A stretch of 64,000 nt of DNA from HGM04593 sp045646845 (GCA_045646845.1 JAZRLO010000045.1:1-64000), one strand, 5' to 3'. Numbered from the stretch's first letter, positions 52,374 through 61,802 are shown. Translations and numbers: made by a program. The notes: generated from the letters alone by a model not told the origin.

Positions 52374-52853
52374 ATGAAAACAAAAGGTTACAGAAGAATG
52401 ATGGGAGTGACTATTTTTGCAGCACTTATATGTATAGTGAGCATTATATGGATTCTTGTACAGAGCTATTTAATCGGCACAGGCTGTGGCGAGGGATGTA
52501 TTGTTTGGCATGAAGAACTATACCCCATTCAATATACCATATTTTATGGTCGGCTGATTTTTAAGTCTTTATTTTACTTGCTTATAATAGTATTCCTTTT
52601 TAAACAACTTAAAGCAATAAAAAACGGAATGCTTTTCCCTGGTGCTAACGTAAAGATAATGTATGTAATTGCAACAAGCTACCTCATGGGGAACATCTGC
52701 GACGACAACATTGCAACAGCCTTGACCTGTGGAGAGCATGGTGCATTTGTAATCAATGGCGACACATTGCTCTATGCATCCTTGCTTATGATATTTGCAC
52801 TCATATACAAGGTTGCGGTAAAAGTGAGCGAAGAGAACAATCTGACAATATAA
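52374..52853 (+). CDS. DUF2975-like membrane protein
   Basis: 159 aa with four helices (near 9-30, 55-78, 92-110 and 130-150). Between the first two is a Cys-bearing loop (GTGCGEGCIVWHEELYP). Proteins of this type usually sit next to a small YozG-like HTH gene, as here, with 7 bp between. The function is unknown. Confidence 0.75.
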   Translation: MKTKGYRRMMGVTIFAALICIVSIIWILVQSYLIGTGCGEGCIVWHEELYPIQYTIFYGRLIFKSLFYLLIIVFLFKQLKAIKNGMLFPGANVKIMYVIATSYLMGNICDDNIATALTCGEHGAFVINGDTLLYASLLMIFALIYKVAVKVSEENNLTI

Positions 52854-52860
52854 GAAAGTT

Positions 52861-53064
52861 ATGTCCATTATAGTAAATGTTGATGTCATGCTTGCCAGGC
52901 GCAAGATGACATCGGGAGAGCTGGCCGAAAAGATAGGAATTACACAAGCTAACCTATCTATACTAAAAACAGGAAAAGCCAAAGCCATAAGGTTCAGCAC
53001 ACTCGACGCAATATGCAAGGCTCTTGACTGCCAACCGGGTGATATTCTTGAATATAAAGAATGA
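52861..53064 (+). CDS. Small XRE-family HTH regulator (YozG-like)
   Basis: 67 aa, entirely a helix-turn-helix: MLARRKMTSGELAEKIGITQ, ANLSILKTGKAKAIRFSTLD and the end CKALDCQPGDILEYKE. Likely an autoregulator of the operon, perhaps at the TTTATCG boxes. It is 3 bp before the next gene. Confidence 0.92.
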   Translation: MSIIVNVDVMLARRKMTSGELAEKIGITQANLSILKTGKAKAIRFSTLDAICKALDCQPGDILEYKE

Positions 53065-53067
53065 AAC

Positions 53068-53895
53068 ATGAAAAGGGTTATATTTTCACTTATCGTACTG
53101 TGCGCCACATGCGGCACAGCACAGCAGACTGTAACAATTCGGGGAAGAGTCGTTGACGAAGAAGGCAATGCCGTAGAATACGCGACAATAGGCATTCCCG
53201 GCACAAGGCAAGGCACACTTACCGACAATAACGGTAGTTTCACGTTAAAGACAGACACGACCGGCAACGATACATTGCTGATAAGCCATGTTTCGTATGA
53301 GGAGCTGCGTTTGGCGGTAAAGGATATCGCTTTGAATGCCGATATTACCGTTACACCCAAGAGGCTTAACGAAGTGACGGTGTTCAGCGGAAAGAAGAAA
53401 AAAGCAAAACTTGCCGGCCGCGGAATGAGGGTTCCGGGAGGCACGACCTCGTGGACTACAGCCAATGTAGGATGCGAAATAGGTTCTTTGGTCGAAACGG
53501 AAAGGAGTTTCGAAGCCGATGCAATAACGTTCGAAGTCCGGCACAACAGCATGGATGGAGCAAAGCTCAGCATAAACATATACCGGGCCGATGAAGAGAA
53601 CGGGAAATTCACCAACATGCTATGTAAACCGATATATGCCGAAATACCGGCAAACGAAGAAAAGCAGGAGATAAACATAAAAGTCAACGGCGTTGTCATA
53701 GAACCCGGGAAATGGTTCGTCGCCCTAAAGCTGGTCGATTACAGGAAAGAAAGGACAAAAGAGGGCGAGGAGACCGGAAACATCTTTTTTCCGCTCTATC
53801 TGAAGAGTTCATACACCCGGAGCGGAATAATGGAAGAATTGGAGAGCATCCCTGTGAACATGGGACTAAAGATTACAGGCTACGAATACAGATAG
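53068..53895 (+). CDS. Exported carboxypeptidase-regulatory-like protein
   Basis: 275 aa with signal peptide MKRVIFSLIVLCATCGTAQ. Residues about 22-100 are a CarbopepD_reg_2-type beta-sandwich: TVTIRGRVVDEEGNAVEYAT, GTLTDNNGSFTLK and LLISHVSYEELRL. The rest (from about 115) is a second beta-rich domain with many Glu and Lys and no catalytic motif. This is the plug-like domain seen at the start of TonB-dependent receptors, but no barrel follows. It is third in the operon with the DUF2975-like and HTH genes. Confidence 0.8.
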   Translation: MKRVIFSLIVLCATCGTAQQTVTIRGRVVDEEGNAVEYATIGIPGTRQGTLTDNNGSFTLKTDTTGNDTLLISHVSYEELRLAVKDIALNADITVTPKRLNEVTVFSGKKKKAKLAGRGMRVPGGTTSWTTANVGCEIGSLVETERSFEADAITFEVRHNSMDGAKLSINIYRADEENGKFTNMLCKPIYAEIPANEEKQEINIKVNGVVIEPGKWFVALKLVDYRKERTKEGEETGNIFFPLYLKSSYTRSGIMEELESIPVNMGLKITGYEYR

Positions 53896-53928
53896 AATGT
53901 ACAAAGCCGTTCAATGAGCAATAACAGG

Positions 53929-53958
53929 AACGATACGCGCACGTATCGTTTTTTTTAT
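53929..53958 (+). terminator. Terminator of the DUF2975-like operon
   Basis: 9-bp perfect stem AACGATACG (53929-53937) with CGTATCGTT (53942-53950), then eight T-rich bases. Confidence 0.92.
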
Positions 53959-53966
53959 TATCTTCG
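53959..53966 (+). promoter_or_regulatory. -7 box for the M3 peptidase gene
   Basis: TATCTTCG abuts the terminator above. No -33 TTG at the standard distance. Confidence 0.45.
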
Positions 53967-54024
53967 CGCAGACAGAACTGCCATGACGTTTATTCAAGAC
54001 GTTTATTTAAATTATTCACAAAAT

Positions 54025-56133
54025 ATGAGAAAACTTTTTTATTCACTATTTACACTTTCGATTATGCTTGGAATGAGTGCATGCAACTCCAAAGAGAAGG
54101 CAGCTGCATCTGCCGATGCAGGAAACAGCATACTGAATGAGAGTACTGCGCCCTTCGGTGCACCGGAATTCGGTAAGATTAAGGTTGAGGATTACAAGGA
54201 GGCTTTCGATAAGGGATTCGCCGAAAAGCGCGCCGATGTAAAGAAAATTATCGAGAACACCGAAGCACCCACATTTGCCAACACCATTGACGCGCTTGAA
54301 ATGAGCGGCAAGACATTGGAGAAGGTTTCGACGATTTTCTTCACCCTCAACGAGAGCAACAACAGCGAACAGACTGTAGAGATTGAGAACTATGTAGTCC
54401 CCAAGATGACAGAGATTAACGGCTACATATTCATGAACGACACACTCTTCAGCCGCATAAAGACACTTTATGACAACCGCGCCACCTTAGGACTCAACGA
54501 GGAGCAGAGCATTGTGCTCGAGAACTACTATCAGGGATTCGTACGCGGAGGAGCGTTGCTGAATGCCGAGGAGAAGGCAAAACTGCTCGATATTGACACG
54601 AAACTCGGCCTGCTCTCCGTACAGTTCGGCAACAATCTCCTTGCCGACAACAAGGCATTCAAGCTTGTCATCACCGACAAGAAGGACCTTGCAGGCCTGC
54701 CGCAGAATATCATCGACGCTGCTGCAAGCGAGGACGGCAAGAGCTGGGTATTCACACTCGACAAGCCCAGTTGCATTCCGTTCCTGCAGTATGCCGACAA
54801 CCGCGAACTGCGCGAAAAGGTATATAAGGCATATTACGGACGCGGCGACAACAATGACAGCAACGACAACAAGGCCGTGATAAAGGAGATTCTCCAACTT
54901 CGCCAGCAGAAAGCAAAGCTTCTCGGTTTCGAGAGCTATGCACACTTTGTTCTCGACGAGAAGATGGCAAAAACCCCGGAGGCAGCCCTGGCTCTGATGA
55001 ACAGCATTTGGAAGCCGGCTGTGCAGCGCGCAAAGGAAGAGCGTGCCGAGCTGCAGAAGATTGCCGACCGCGAAGGTGCCGGCATTAAGATTGAAGGCTG
55101 GGACTGGTTCTACTACACAGAGAAGCTCCGCAAAGAGAAATACGCGCTCAACGACGAGGTGATAACCCCATACTTCAAACTCGAGAATGTGCTCAAAGGC
55201 GCGTTCGACTGCGCGACAAAACTCTATGGGATACATTTTGTAAAGCGTAGCGACATTCCTGTATATTATGACGGCGTAGAGGTTTATCAGGTGCTTGACA
55301 AAACAGGTGCTCACCTTGGCCTGTTCTACACAGACTTCTTCCCACGCGACTCAAAGCGTCAGGGAGCATGGATGACCAACTTCGTGAACCAGAAGAACCT
55401 CGGCGGAGAGAACGTACGCCCGATGATTGTCAACGTATGTAACTTTACAGCTCCACAGGGTGACACTCCTGCATTGCTTAACATTGACGAGACACGTACA
55501 CTATTCCACGAGTTCGGCCACGCCCTCCACGGAATGCTCACACAGACACACTACCCCAGCGTAAGCGGAACAAACGTGAAGCATGACTTTGTAGAGCTGT
55601 TCTCACAGATAAACGAGAAATGGTCGGTACACCCCGACGTGATGCCCACCTATGCAAAGCACTACAAGACAGGCGAGGCGATACCCGACTCGCTCATCGC
55701 AAAGATGCAGCAGAGTTCACACTTCAACCTTGGCTTCGAGACCACGGAACTTGTAGCTGCGGCATTGCTTGACATGAAGATGCACCTGATTGACGATTAC
55801 AGCAACTTCGACTGCAACGAGTACGAGAAGCAGTTGCGCAAGGAACTTGGTTTTATTGACGAGATTGAGTACCGCTACCGCAGCACCAATTTTGCACACG
55901 TATTCGGCGGCGGATATGCAGTAGGTTACTACTCATACCTATGGGCCGAAGTACTCGATTGCGATGCGTTCGAGCTGTTCCTCGAGAAGGGTATCTTCGA
56001 CCAGGAGACAGCAACAGCCTTCAAACATCTGCTTGAGATGGGAGGCAGCGAAGACCCTATGCGCGAGTACCGCAAGTTCCGTGGCGCAGACCCCAACCCC
56101 GAGGCATTGCTTCGCGCACGCGGACTTATCTGA
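54025..56133 (+). CDS. M3-family peptidase lipoprotein (Dcp-like)
   Basis: 702 aa from ATG 54025. An upstream ATG at 53914 lies inside the terminator unit, while the lipoprotein signal MRKLFYSLFTLSIMLGMSAC begins at 54025. The zinc motif FHEFGHALHGML is near residue 498, with the third ligand Glu in INEKWSVHPDV about 30 residues later. This is the oligopeptidase/dipeptidyl carboxypeptidase group; the lipid anchor places it in the envelope, where it degrades peptides. Confidence 0.94.
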   Translation: MRKLFYSLFTLSIMLGMSACNSKEKAAASADAGNSILNESTAPFGAPEFGKIKVEDYKEAFDKGFAEKRADVKKIIENTEAPTFANTIDALEMSGKTLEKVSTIFFTLNESNNSEQTVEIENYVVPKMTEINGYIFMNDTLFSRIKTLYDNRATLGLNEEQSIVLENYYQGFVRGGALLNAEEKAKLLDIDTKLGLLSVQFGNNLLADNKAFKLVITDKKDLAGLPQNIIDAAASEDGKSWVFTLDKPSCIPFLQYADNRELREKVYKAYYGRGDNNDSNDNKAVIKEILQLRQQKAKLLGFESYAHFVLDEKMAKTPEAALALMNSIWKPAVQRAKEERAELQKIADREGAGIKIEGWDWFYYTEKLRKEKYALNDEVITPYFKLENVLKGAFDCATKLYGIHFVKRSDIPVYYDGVEVYQVLDKTGAHLGLFYTDFFPRDSKRQGAWMTNFVNQKNLGGENVRPMIVNVCNFTAPQGDTPALLNIDETRTLFHEFGHALHGMLTQTHYPSVSGTNVKHDFVELFSQINEKWSVHPDVMPTYAKHYKTGEAIPDSLIAKMQQSSHFNLGFETTELVAAALLDMKMHLIDDYSNFDCNEYEKQLRKELGFIDEIEYRYRSTNFAHVFGGGYAVGYYSYLWAEVLDCDAFELFLEKGIFDQETATAFKHLLEMGGSEDPMREYRKFRGADPNPEALLRARGLI

Positions 56134-56147
56134 CAACCAAATAACAG

Positions 56148-56197
56148 CCTCCCCTCCGCCCTACGGGCACCTCCCCTCCAAGGAGTGGCGGAGTTGT
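56148..56197. repeat. Dispersed intergenic repeat, related copy
   Basis: CTCCCCTCCGCCCTACGGGC and CTCCCCTCCAAGGAGTGGCG share the CTCC(C)CTCCG core with copies at 10419, 25136 and 57479. Confidence 0.5.
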
Positions 56198-56224
56198 TAA
56201 CATAGAAACTTATATAAAAACACT

Positions 56225-56686
56225 ATGGAAGAAAGAATAGAAAAAGCAGTGGCACTCTTCAAAGAAGGCTATAACTGCAGCCAATCGGTGGTAGCGGCAT
56301 TCGCCGACATGTACGGCTTTACCGATGAACAGGCTCTTAAGATGTCGGCCTCTTTCGGAGGCGGCATCGGACGCATGCGACAGACCTGTGGCTCGGCATG
56401 CGGCCTCTTCATGCTTGCCGGGCTTGAGAATGGTTGCACCGAAGGCAGGGACAAGGACGGCAAGGAAGCCAACTACAAACTCGTGCAGCAGTTTGCCGAG
56501 GAGTTCAAGAAACGCAACGGTTCGCTCATATGCGCCGAACTGCTTGGGCTTGCAAAGAACGCCCCTACCCCTGCGACACCCGAGGCACGCACTGCCGAGT
56601 ATTACAAGAAACGCCCCTGTGTAAAGATGGTCGAAGAGGCCGCACGAATCTTTGCGGAGTATCTTAAAAATAAGGAACAGGAATAA
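56225..56686 (+). CDS. C_GCAxxG_C_C family protein
   Basis: 153 aa. Cys residues are set as in the family: YNCSQSVVAAF near 18, GGGIGRMRQTCGSACGLFML near 48-65, and a late ICAELLG and PCVKMV. These proteins are probable redox-active or metal-binding small proteins; the role is not established. Single gene. Confidence 0.9.
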   Translation: MEERIEKAVALFKEGYNCSQSVVAAFADMYGFTDEQALKMSASFGGGIGRMRQTCGSACGLFMLAGLENGCTEGRDKDGKEANYKLVQQFAEEFKKRNGSLICAELLGLAKNAPTPATPEARTAEYYKKRPCVKMVEEAARIFAEYLKNKEQE

Positions 56687-56714
56687 CATCCAATATTCAA
56701 CAGAACGGATACCG

Positions 56715-56766
56715 GCTCCTGCCTTTGTCAAAGAGTATCATCTTCGGCAAGACAGGAGCTTTATTT
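56715..56766 (+). terminator. Terminator after the C_GCAxxG_C_C gene
   Basis: GCTCCTG (56715-56721) pairs with CAGGAGC (56753-56759), with a long structured loop and TTTATTTATT downstream. Confidence 0.55.
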
Positions 56767-56941
56767 ATTCTAATGCAGTTCCAGGCTACTCTTGCATGCC
56801 CTTCTGCTGCGCAGGCAACAACAAGCAGAATGAATTTTATTTACATTCCGACTTTAACAGCAAACTGTTGAATAAAATGCACGAAAAAGGGCCGATTCCG
56901 TTATAAATTTGCAGAAAATACTGAAAATCACCGACTTTTCG

Positions 56942-56972
56942 TTTGTCATATCAAAAAAAAGACGTACCTTTG
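56942..56972 (+). promoter_or_regulatory. Promoter for the winged-helix gene
   Basis: TTTG at 56942-56945, a 19-bp spacer, TACCTTTG at 56965-56972. Confidence 0.75.
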
Positions 56973-57091
56973 CACCCAAATTAAAAAGCTGACAGCAAAA
57001 ACCACCCTACAATGGTGATAAACAACAGTTTGGCTATTTAATTTAACACAAGAGAGGCTATATTAATTTTTAATTTAAATATTAAGAAACT

Positions 57092-57289
57092 ATGATTGAG
57101 AACGCTGGTGCATTCGCAGGCCGTATCTGGACTGCTTTGAACGAGACAGAGGGTCTTACATTGAAGGAGATCAAGACAAAGACTAAGTTGAAAGACAAGG
57201 AACTTTACCTCGGTTTGGGTTGGTTGCTTCGCGAGGACAAGATCTTTACTTGCGTTGCAGGTGAGGACGAGATTTTCGCTCTCAAGTAA
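57092..57289 (+). CDS. Small winged helix-turn-helix protein (DUF2582-like)
   Basis: 65 aa. It is a complete miniature winged helix: NAGAFAGRIWTALNETEGLT, LKEIKTKTKLKDKELYLGLG, WLLREDKIF, ending FALK. Such proteins are common in Bacteroidota. A strong promoter and terminator suggest high expression. A DNA- or RNA-binding role is expected. Confidence 0.88.
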   Translation: MIENAGAFAGRIWTALNETEGLTLKEIKTKTKLKDKELYLGLGWLLREDKIFTCVAGEDEIFALK

Positions 57290-57314
57290 TTGAAAATCAC
57301 ATTCAATTCAATAG

Positions 57315-57348
57315 AAGGCTTGGCAAATTTGCCAAGCCTTTCTATTTT
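57315..57348 (+). terminator. Terminator after the winged-helix gene
   Basis: A 26-bp perfect palindrome (AAGGCTTGGCAAA with TTTGCCAAGCCTT, 57315-57340), then TCTATTTT. Confidence 0.9.
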
Positions 57349-57478
57349 ATCTACTTTTGGACGTGCCTCGCACAAATGGTGATGCCGACAGAACTCTCCG
57401 TTGTGTTGCTTACAGTGCCGGAGTGTTTTGAAATTACCGTTGCCGGTGGTTTGTAGGCATGAGATGTTCGCGTGCAAA

Positions 57479-57659
57479 CTCCCTCCGCAACTCCGTTGGC
57501 CTATCGGCACTCCTTTGGGGAGCTAAAGCTCAGTGCTAAAGCACACTCCTTTGGGGAGCTAAAGCTCCCGTCGTCGCAAACAATGCTTTTTCGCATTGTC
57601 GTCGCAAGCAACGCTCCCCCGCGTTGCCCCTCTTCAATGGCAAGATGGACAGTTTTTTT
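57479..57659. repeat. Composite dispersed repeat, copy 3, with internal tandem units
   Basis: It begins CTCCCTCCGCAACTCCGTTG and ends GGACAGTTTTTTT like copies 1 and 2, but carries inserts: CACTCCTTTGGGGAGCTAAA twice (57509 and 57544) and a CGTCGTCGCAA/TTGTCGTCGCAA pair. Confidence 0.7.
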
Positions 57660-57698
57660 CATATTCACGTAGCGTTCTTGCCGGACTTTATCCCAACA

Positions 57699-57726
57699 AA
57701 AAAGGCAACCCGAGGGTTGCCTTTTT
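57699..57726 (-). terminator. Terminator of the TPR gene
   Basis: 13-bp perfect stem AAAAAGGCAACCC (57699-57711) with GGGTTGCCTTTTT (57714-57726). It can work in both directions. Confidence 0.85.
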
Positions 57727-57750
57727 CAAAAATCCGTAATTAACCGGAAA

Positions 57751-59046
57751 TCAATATCCGAGTGACTCCTGAAGTTTCTCAAGTTCCTTCAGCTCCTTAT
57801 CCATATTGAGGTTGTAGTAGCAGTTCATAAGACCGTTCATCCAGAAATCGGTACGGTCGGGAGCAACCTCGCGGAGCTTCAGGTACAAAGGCAGAGCCTC
57901 GCTGTAATAACCTTTGAGTACCTCTTTATCCTTTGCAAGTTTCTTCTTGTCCTTGATGTTTGTAGAAGCGTTCTCGTTATTGTATATCTGAGCCTTCTGC
58001 AGGTAGCAACGGCCGAGGTTTGCAAGAGCGGTCTGATACTTGTCATCAGCCTCAAGGGTCTTCTTGTACCACTCGATTGCAGTATCAAGATCAGCCATAT
58101 TCTTCTCGTCACGCTCGAACTTACCCTGTGCGATGTAGCCCTTCAAGAAGAGGAACAAGGGGTTGGAAGGATCGGATGCGATGAGTTCGTCGGCAAGGCT
58201 GTTGAGCTTGTCGCTCTCGTTGCGGTTGTCATAGTACTGGATGAGAGACTGGCTGAAATAGGTATCGTTAGGATAGAGCTTGATACCTTCCAGGCAGAGG
58301 TCAATCCACTTGGCTGTATCACCCATCTCGAGATGAGCGTTTGTCTTGTAACGGTATGCAGTAGGTGCAATCTGCGGATTCGCCATGGCGATATCAACGT
58401 GTGAAAGAACCATGTCGTAGTTCTTGAGCTGCATACCGCAAAGGCTCATGTTGTATGCTGCAACAGGAACGTTTACAGTATCCTTGGGCATCATACCTGC
58501 GTTGAAGAGCTTGTCTGAAGCTGTAATGAACATACCGAAAAGGTCATAAGCCTTCTTGTAGTCCTCGTTGCCATAATAGTATGCACCGGCGTTGTAGAAC
58601 TGTGCAAACTGCTGTGCGTAAGACATCAACACGAACTCGCCATACTTGGGCTTTACACGACCCTTCTTGTCGGGCATGTTGTCGTACTTCTCGCAATTAG
58701 CAAGTTCGTTTCCGAACTCGTAAGCATAAGAGTAGAGCTTTGCCTCGTCACAGGGAGCACCCTCGGCACGCTTGCGGTTCTCCTCGTCCAGAATACCCTT
58801 CTTTGCGCTCGCGCTCACGAACCATACATACGGATCCTGGTTTACCAACGGGCTTGCGATTACTGTTCTCATAGCCTCCGCAGCCGCTGTCGGGTTGGTC
58901 TGAAGATTCACTTCTGCATCTTCGGCAACATTCATAAGGGCTTTAATCTGCCTTTTCTGCTGCTTCAGTTCTTCTTTTGTAAGTTCCTGGCCAAAAGCGA
59001 ATGTTGCGGCAAGGACAAAAGCGAAAGATAATACTAATTTTTTCAT
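57751..59046 (-). CDS. Exported TPR protein
   Basis: 431 aa with signal peptide MKKLVLSFAFVLAATFAFG. TPR-like helical pairs are clear near 150-200 (YNAGAYYYGNEDYKKAYDLF), 205-300 (NMSLCGMQLKNYDMVLSHVD) and 320-400 (AIEWYKKTLEADDKYQTALA, NLGRCYLQKAQIY). The start is helical and Glu/Lys-rich. A periplasmic adaptor for protein assembly is likely. Its start lies 27 bp after the gyrA stop, so it can be read from the gyrA transcript. Confidence 0.9.
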   Translation of the reverse strand: MKKLVLSFAFVLAATFAFGQELTKEELKQQKRQIKALMNVAEDAEVNLQTNPTAAAEAMRTVIASPLVNQDPYVWFVSASAKKGILDEENRKRAEGAPCDEAKLYSYAYEFGNELANCEKYDNMPDKKGRVKPKYGEFVLMSYAQQFAQFYNAGAYYYGNEDYKKAYDLFGMFITASDKLFNAGMMPKDTVNVPVAAYNMSLCGMQLKNYDMVLSHVDIAMANPQIAPTAYRYKTNAHLEMGDTAKWIDLCLEGIKLYPNDTYFSQSLIQYYDNRNESDKLNSLADELIASDPSNPLFLFLKGYIAQGKFERDEKNMADLDTAIEWYKKTLEADDKYQTALANLGRCYLQKAQIYNNENASTNIKDKKKLAKDKEVLKGYYSEALPLYLKLREVAPDRTDFWMNGLMNCYYNLNMDKELKELEKLQESLGY

Positions 59047-59073
59047 ATCATTCCAATTTTAAATTGTTAAGGA

Positions 59074-61602
59074 TTATTCTTGATTTACGTTCTCGTTTGT
59101 TTCGGGTGCTGTTTCGGGTGCCTGTACATCGGCATCCACAGCAACAGGTTCCTCTTCCTCGCGTGTAACCTTGCATACAGAACCAATGCAGTCATTCTTC
59201 TTTCCGAGGTTGATGATTCTTACACCCTGTGTCGCACGTCTCTGTACAGGAATCTGGTCAACTGATGTACGGATGGTGATACCCGATTTATTGATAATCA
59301 TGAGGTCATTGTCATTATTTACATCCATGATGGCAACCAACTGGCCTGTCTTCTCTGTTACCTGAAGTGTCTTGACACCCTTACATCCGCGGCTTACCGT
59401 AGGATAGTCATCGGTTGCTGAACGCTTTCCGTAGCCCTGCTCTGAGAGTACGAGCAATGAATGTTCAGCCTCGTCTTTCTTAGGCAACACAACCATGCCT
59501 ACAACCTCGTCGTTATCGGCAATGTCCATTCCCTTGACACCGGTCGCCGTACGACCCATGGCACGTACTGTACCCTCGTTGAAACGAACCGCCTTACCGC
59601 CACGGTTTGCCAGGATGATGTCGCTGTCACCGTCGGTCAAAGCAACTGAGATTACGCGGTCATCCTCACGGATGGTGATGGCGATGATACCGTTGGTACG
59701 CGGACGTGAATACTGCTCGAGACTTGTCTTCTTGATGATACCGTTCTTTGTACAGAACACGATGTTATGGCTCTCGATGAAGTTCTTGTCGGCAAGAGTC
59801 TTGACGCGCACGAATGCATTGACTGCATCGTCGGCATCGATGTTGAGCATGTTCTGTATTGCGCGGCCCTTCGAGTTCTTGTTACCCTCGGGTATCTCAT
59901 ATACCTTGAGCCAGTAGCACTTTCCGCGCTGTGTAAAGAACAGCATGGTATTGTGCATGGTTGCTGTATATATGTATTCGATGAAGTCGCTGTCGCGCGT
60001 ATCACTACCCTTGGAGCCTACGCCGCCACGATTCTGACTGCGGTACTCGGTAAGAGGAGTACGCTTGATGTATCCCATGTGAGAGATTGTTATAACCATC
60101 TCGTCGTCAGCATAGAAGTCCTCGGGGTTGAAGTCGCTTGATGCGCTGTAGTCAATCTTGCAACGGCGCTCGTCGCCATACTTCTCCTTGACCTCAATAA
60201 GTTCGTCCTTTATTACCTGCTTGCAGAGTTCCTCGTCGGTGAGAATAGCATTGTAGTATTCAATCTTGCGCATGAGTTCCTCATATTCGGCATGCAACTT
60301 GTCCTGCTGAATACCGGTAAGCTGTGCAAGACGCATCTCGACGATGGCCGCGGCCTGAACCTCGGTCAGATTGAAACGCTCCTGCAATGCAATCCTTGCC
60401 TCAGCCGGAGACTTTGCCGCCTTGATGAGACGTACAACCTCGTCGATATTGTCCGATGCTATTATGAGACCTTCAACGATGTGTGCGCGCTCCTCGGCCT
60501 TGCGCAGTTCATATTTGGTACGGCGGATGACAACCTCGTGACGATGCTCGACGAAACAGCCGATACACTCCTTCAAAGAGAGGAGCTTGGGACGACCACC
60601 TACAAGGGCAATACAGTTTACGCTGAACGATGTCTGCAAAGAACTCATCTTGTAGAGCTTGTTCAGAATTACATTGGCGTTTGCATCGCGCTTTACATCG
60701 ATGACGATGCGCATACCCGATTGGTCGGACTCGTCATTGATATTGGAAATGCCCTCGATCTTCTTCTCGTTGACCATAGAGGCAATATCCTTTATAAGTT
60801 CCTCCTTGTTGACATTGTAAGGGATGGCAGTCACGACAATCTTTTCGTGTGTTCCCGATTCTATCTCGGCAACCGCACGCATGATTACACGGCCACGTCC
60901 GGTCTCATAAGCGTCACGTACACCGTTCAGGCCGAATATGTCACAGCCTGTCGGAAAATCGGGAGCCTTGACAAACTGCATAAGTCCGTCCGTGTCTATA
61001 TCGGGATTGTCGATATATGCAATGCTGGCATCAATAACCTCGTTGAGATTGTGGGTAGGTATGTTCGTAGCCATACCTACGGCAATACCCGATGAACCAT
61101 TCACCAGAAGGTTCGGTATTCTTGTAGGCAACACCGTAGGCTCAATGAACTCGTCATTGTAGTTCGGCTGAAAATCTACAGTATCCTTGTAGAGATCCTG
61201 TGCAAGCTCCTCGCCGATTTTGTGAAGACGCGCTTCTGTATAACGCATGGCAGCGGGAGAGTCACCGTCAATGGAACCGAAGTTACCCTGACCGTCGATA
61301 AGCGGATAACGCATTACCCAGTCCTGTGCCATTCGCACCAATGCACCATATACCGATGAGTCGCCATGAGGGTGGTACTTACCAAGTACATCACCGACAG
61401 TACGGGCAGACTTCTTGTATGGCTTGTCCGAAGTGTTTCCCAGCTCCATCATGCCATAGAGGATGCGGCGGTGTACCGGCTTCAAGCCGTCACGCACATC
61501 GGGCAAGGCACGGGCTACGATCACCGACATTGAGTAGTCAATGTAGGACGATCTCATCTCCTCCTCGACATTCACTTTAATAATTCTGTCGTTTTCAATC
61601 AT
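59074..61602 (-). CDS. gyrA: DNA gyrase subunit A
   Basis: 842 aa. The breakage-reunion domain is complete: SYIDYSMSVIVARALPDVRD, HPHGDSSVYGALVRMAQDW and the catalytic Tyr121 in AAMRYTEARL. The quinolone-determining positions read Ser82 and Gly86 (E. coli 83 and 87), so the key Ser is unchanged. From about residue 505 the chain forms the C-terminal beta-pinwheel with a GyrA-box (SQNRGGVGSKG) near 535. It ends in a polar/acidic tail. With GyrB it introduces negative supercoils using ATP. Confidence 0.98.
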   Translation of the reverse strand: MIENDRIIKVNVEEEMRSSYIDYSMSVIVARALPDVRDGLKPVHRRILYGMMELGNTSDKPYKKSARTVGDVLGKYHPHGDSSVYGALVRMAQDWVMRYPLIDGQGNFGSIDGDSPAAMRYTEARLHKIGEELAQDLYKDTVDFQPNYNDEFIEPTVLPTRIPNLLVNGSSGIAVGMATNIPTHNLNEVIDASIAYIDNPDIDTDGLMQFVKAPDFPTGCDIFGLNGVRDAYETGRGRVIMRAVAEIESGTHEKIVVTAIPYNVNKEELIKDIASMVNEKKIEGISNINDESDQSGMRIVIDVKRDANANVILNKLYKMSSLQTSFSVNCIALVGGRPKLLSLKECIGCFVEHRHEVVIRRTKYELRKAEERAHIVEGLIIASDNIDEVVRLIKAAKSPAEARIALQERFNLTEVQAAAIVEMRLAQLTGIQQDKLHAEYEELMRKIEYYNAILTDEELCKQVIKDELIEVKEKYGDERRCKIDYSASSDFNPEDFYADDEMVITISHMGYIKRTPLTEYRSQNRGGVGSKGSDTRDSDFIEYIYTATMHNTMLFFTQRGKCYWLKVYEIPEGNKNSKGRAIQNMLNIDADDAVNAFVRVKTLADKNFIESHNIVFCTKNGIIKKTSLEQYSRPRTNGIIAITIREDDRVISVALTDGDSDIILANRGGKAVRFNEGTVRAMGRTATGVKGMDIADNDEVVGMVVLPKKDEAEHSLLVLSEQGYGKRSATDDYPTVSRGCKGVKTLQVTEKTGQLVAIMDVNNDNDLMIINKSGITIRTSVDQIPVQRRATQGVRIINLGKKNDCIGSVCKVTREEEEPVAVDADVQAPETAPETNENVNQE

Positions 61603-61702
61603 CTGAATTTGTATTTAATATTTTGTTATAAAATTGTTCAATTATACCTTATAAATATGAAATAACTTTGCTAAATTACTTAAAAATGACGAAACCGGCA
61701 AG

Positions 61703-61802
61703 AATTTTAAACAATATTAAGCTCCCGGGAGGCTTTTAAACGCGTTTTAAACACGTTTTAAGGCAAAAAGCTCTTATAACGGGTTTAAAAGGGGTTTAAA
61801 AG
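61703..61802. promoter_or_regulatory. Cluster of TTTAAA motifs
   Basis: At least six close copies of a TTTTAAAC or GGTTTAAAAG motif (near 61705, 61734, 61745, 61757, 61783 and 61795) between the divergent gyrA gene and the mobile-element-like remnant. Possible protein-binding array, or low-complexity DNA. Confidence 0.35.

Larger units (their letters stand above)
56687..57091. other. Intergenic region with terminator, promoter and leader
   Basis: About 400 bp without a convincing gene. Left: a terminator-like stem. Right: the promoter for the winged-helix gene and a leader of about 115 nt that includes a CACC/GGTG hairpin. Confidence 0.6.
57290..57750. other. Intergenic region, terminators and a composite repeat
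   Basis: No gene in 460 bp. It holds the winged-helix terminator, a composite repeat (57479-57659) and the terminator of the minus-strand TPR gene. Confidence 0.65.

Noticed and set aside
56652..56906. 84-codon ORF downstream of the C_GCAxxG_C_C gene
   Set aside because: It overlaps the preceding gene and the terminator and looks like chance coding.
59767..61095. Long plus-strand ORFs opposite gyrA
   Set aside because: Antisense shadows of a highly conserved gene with biased codons.
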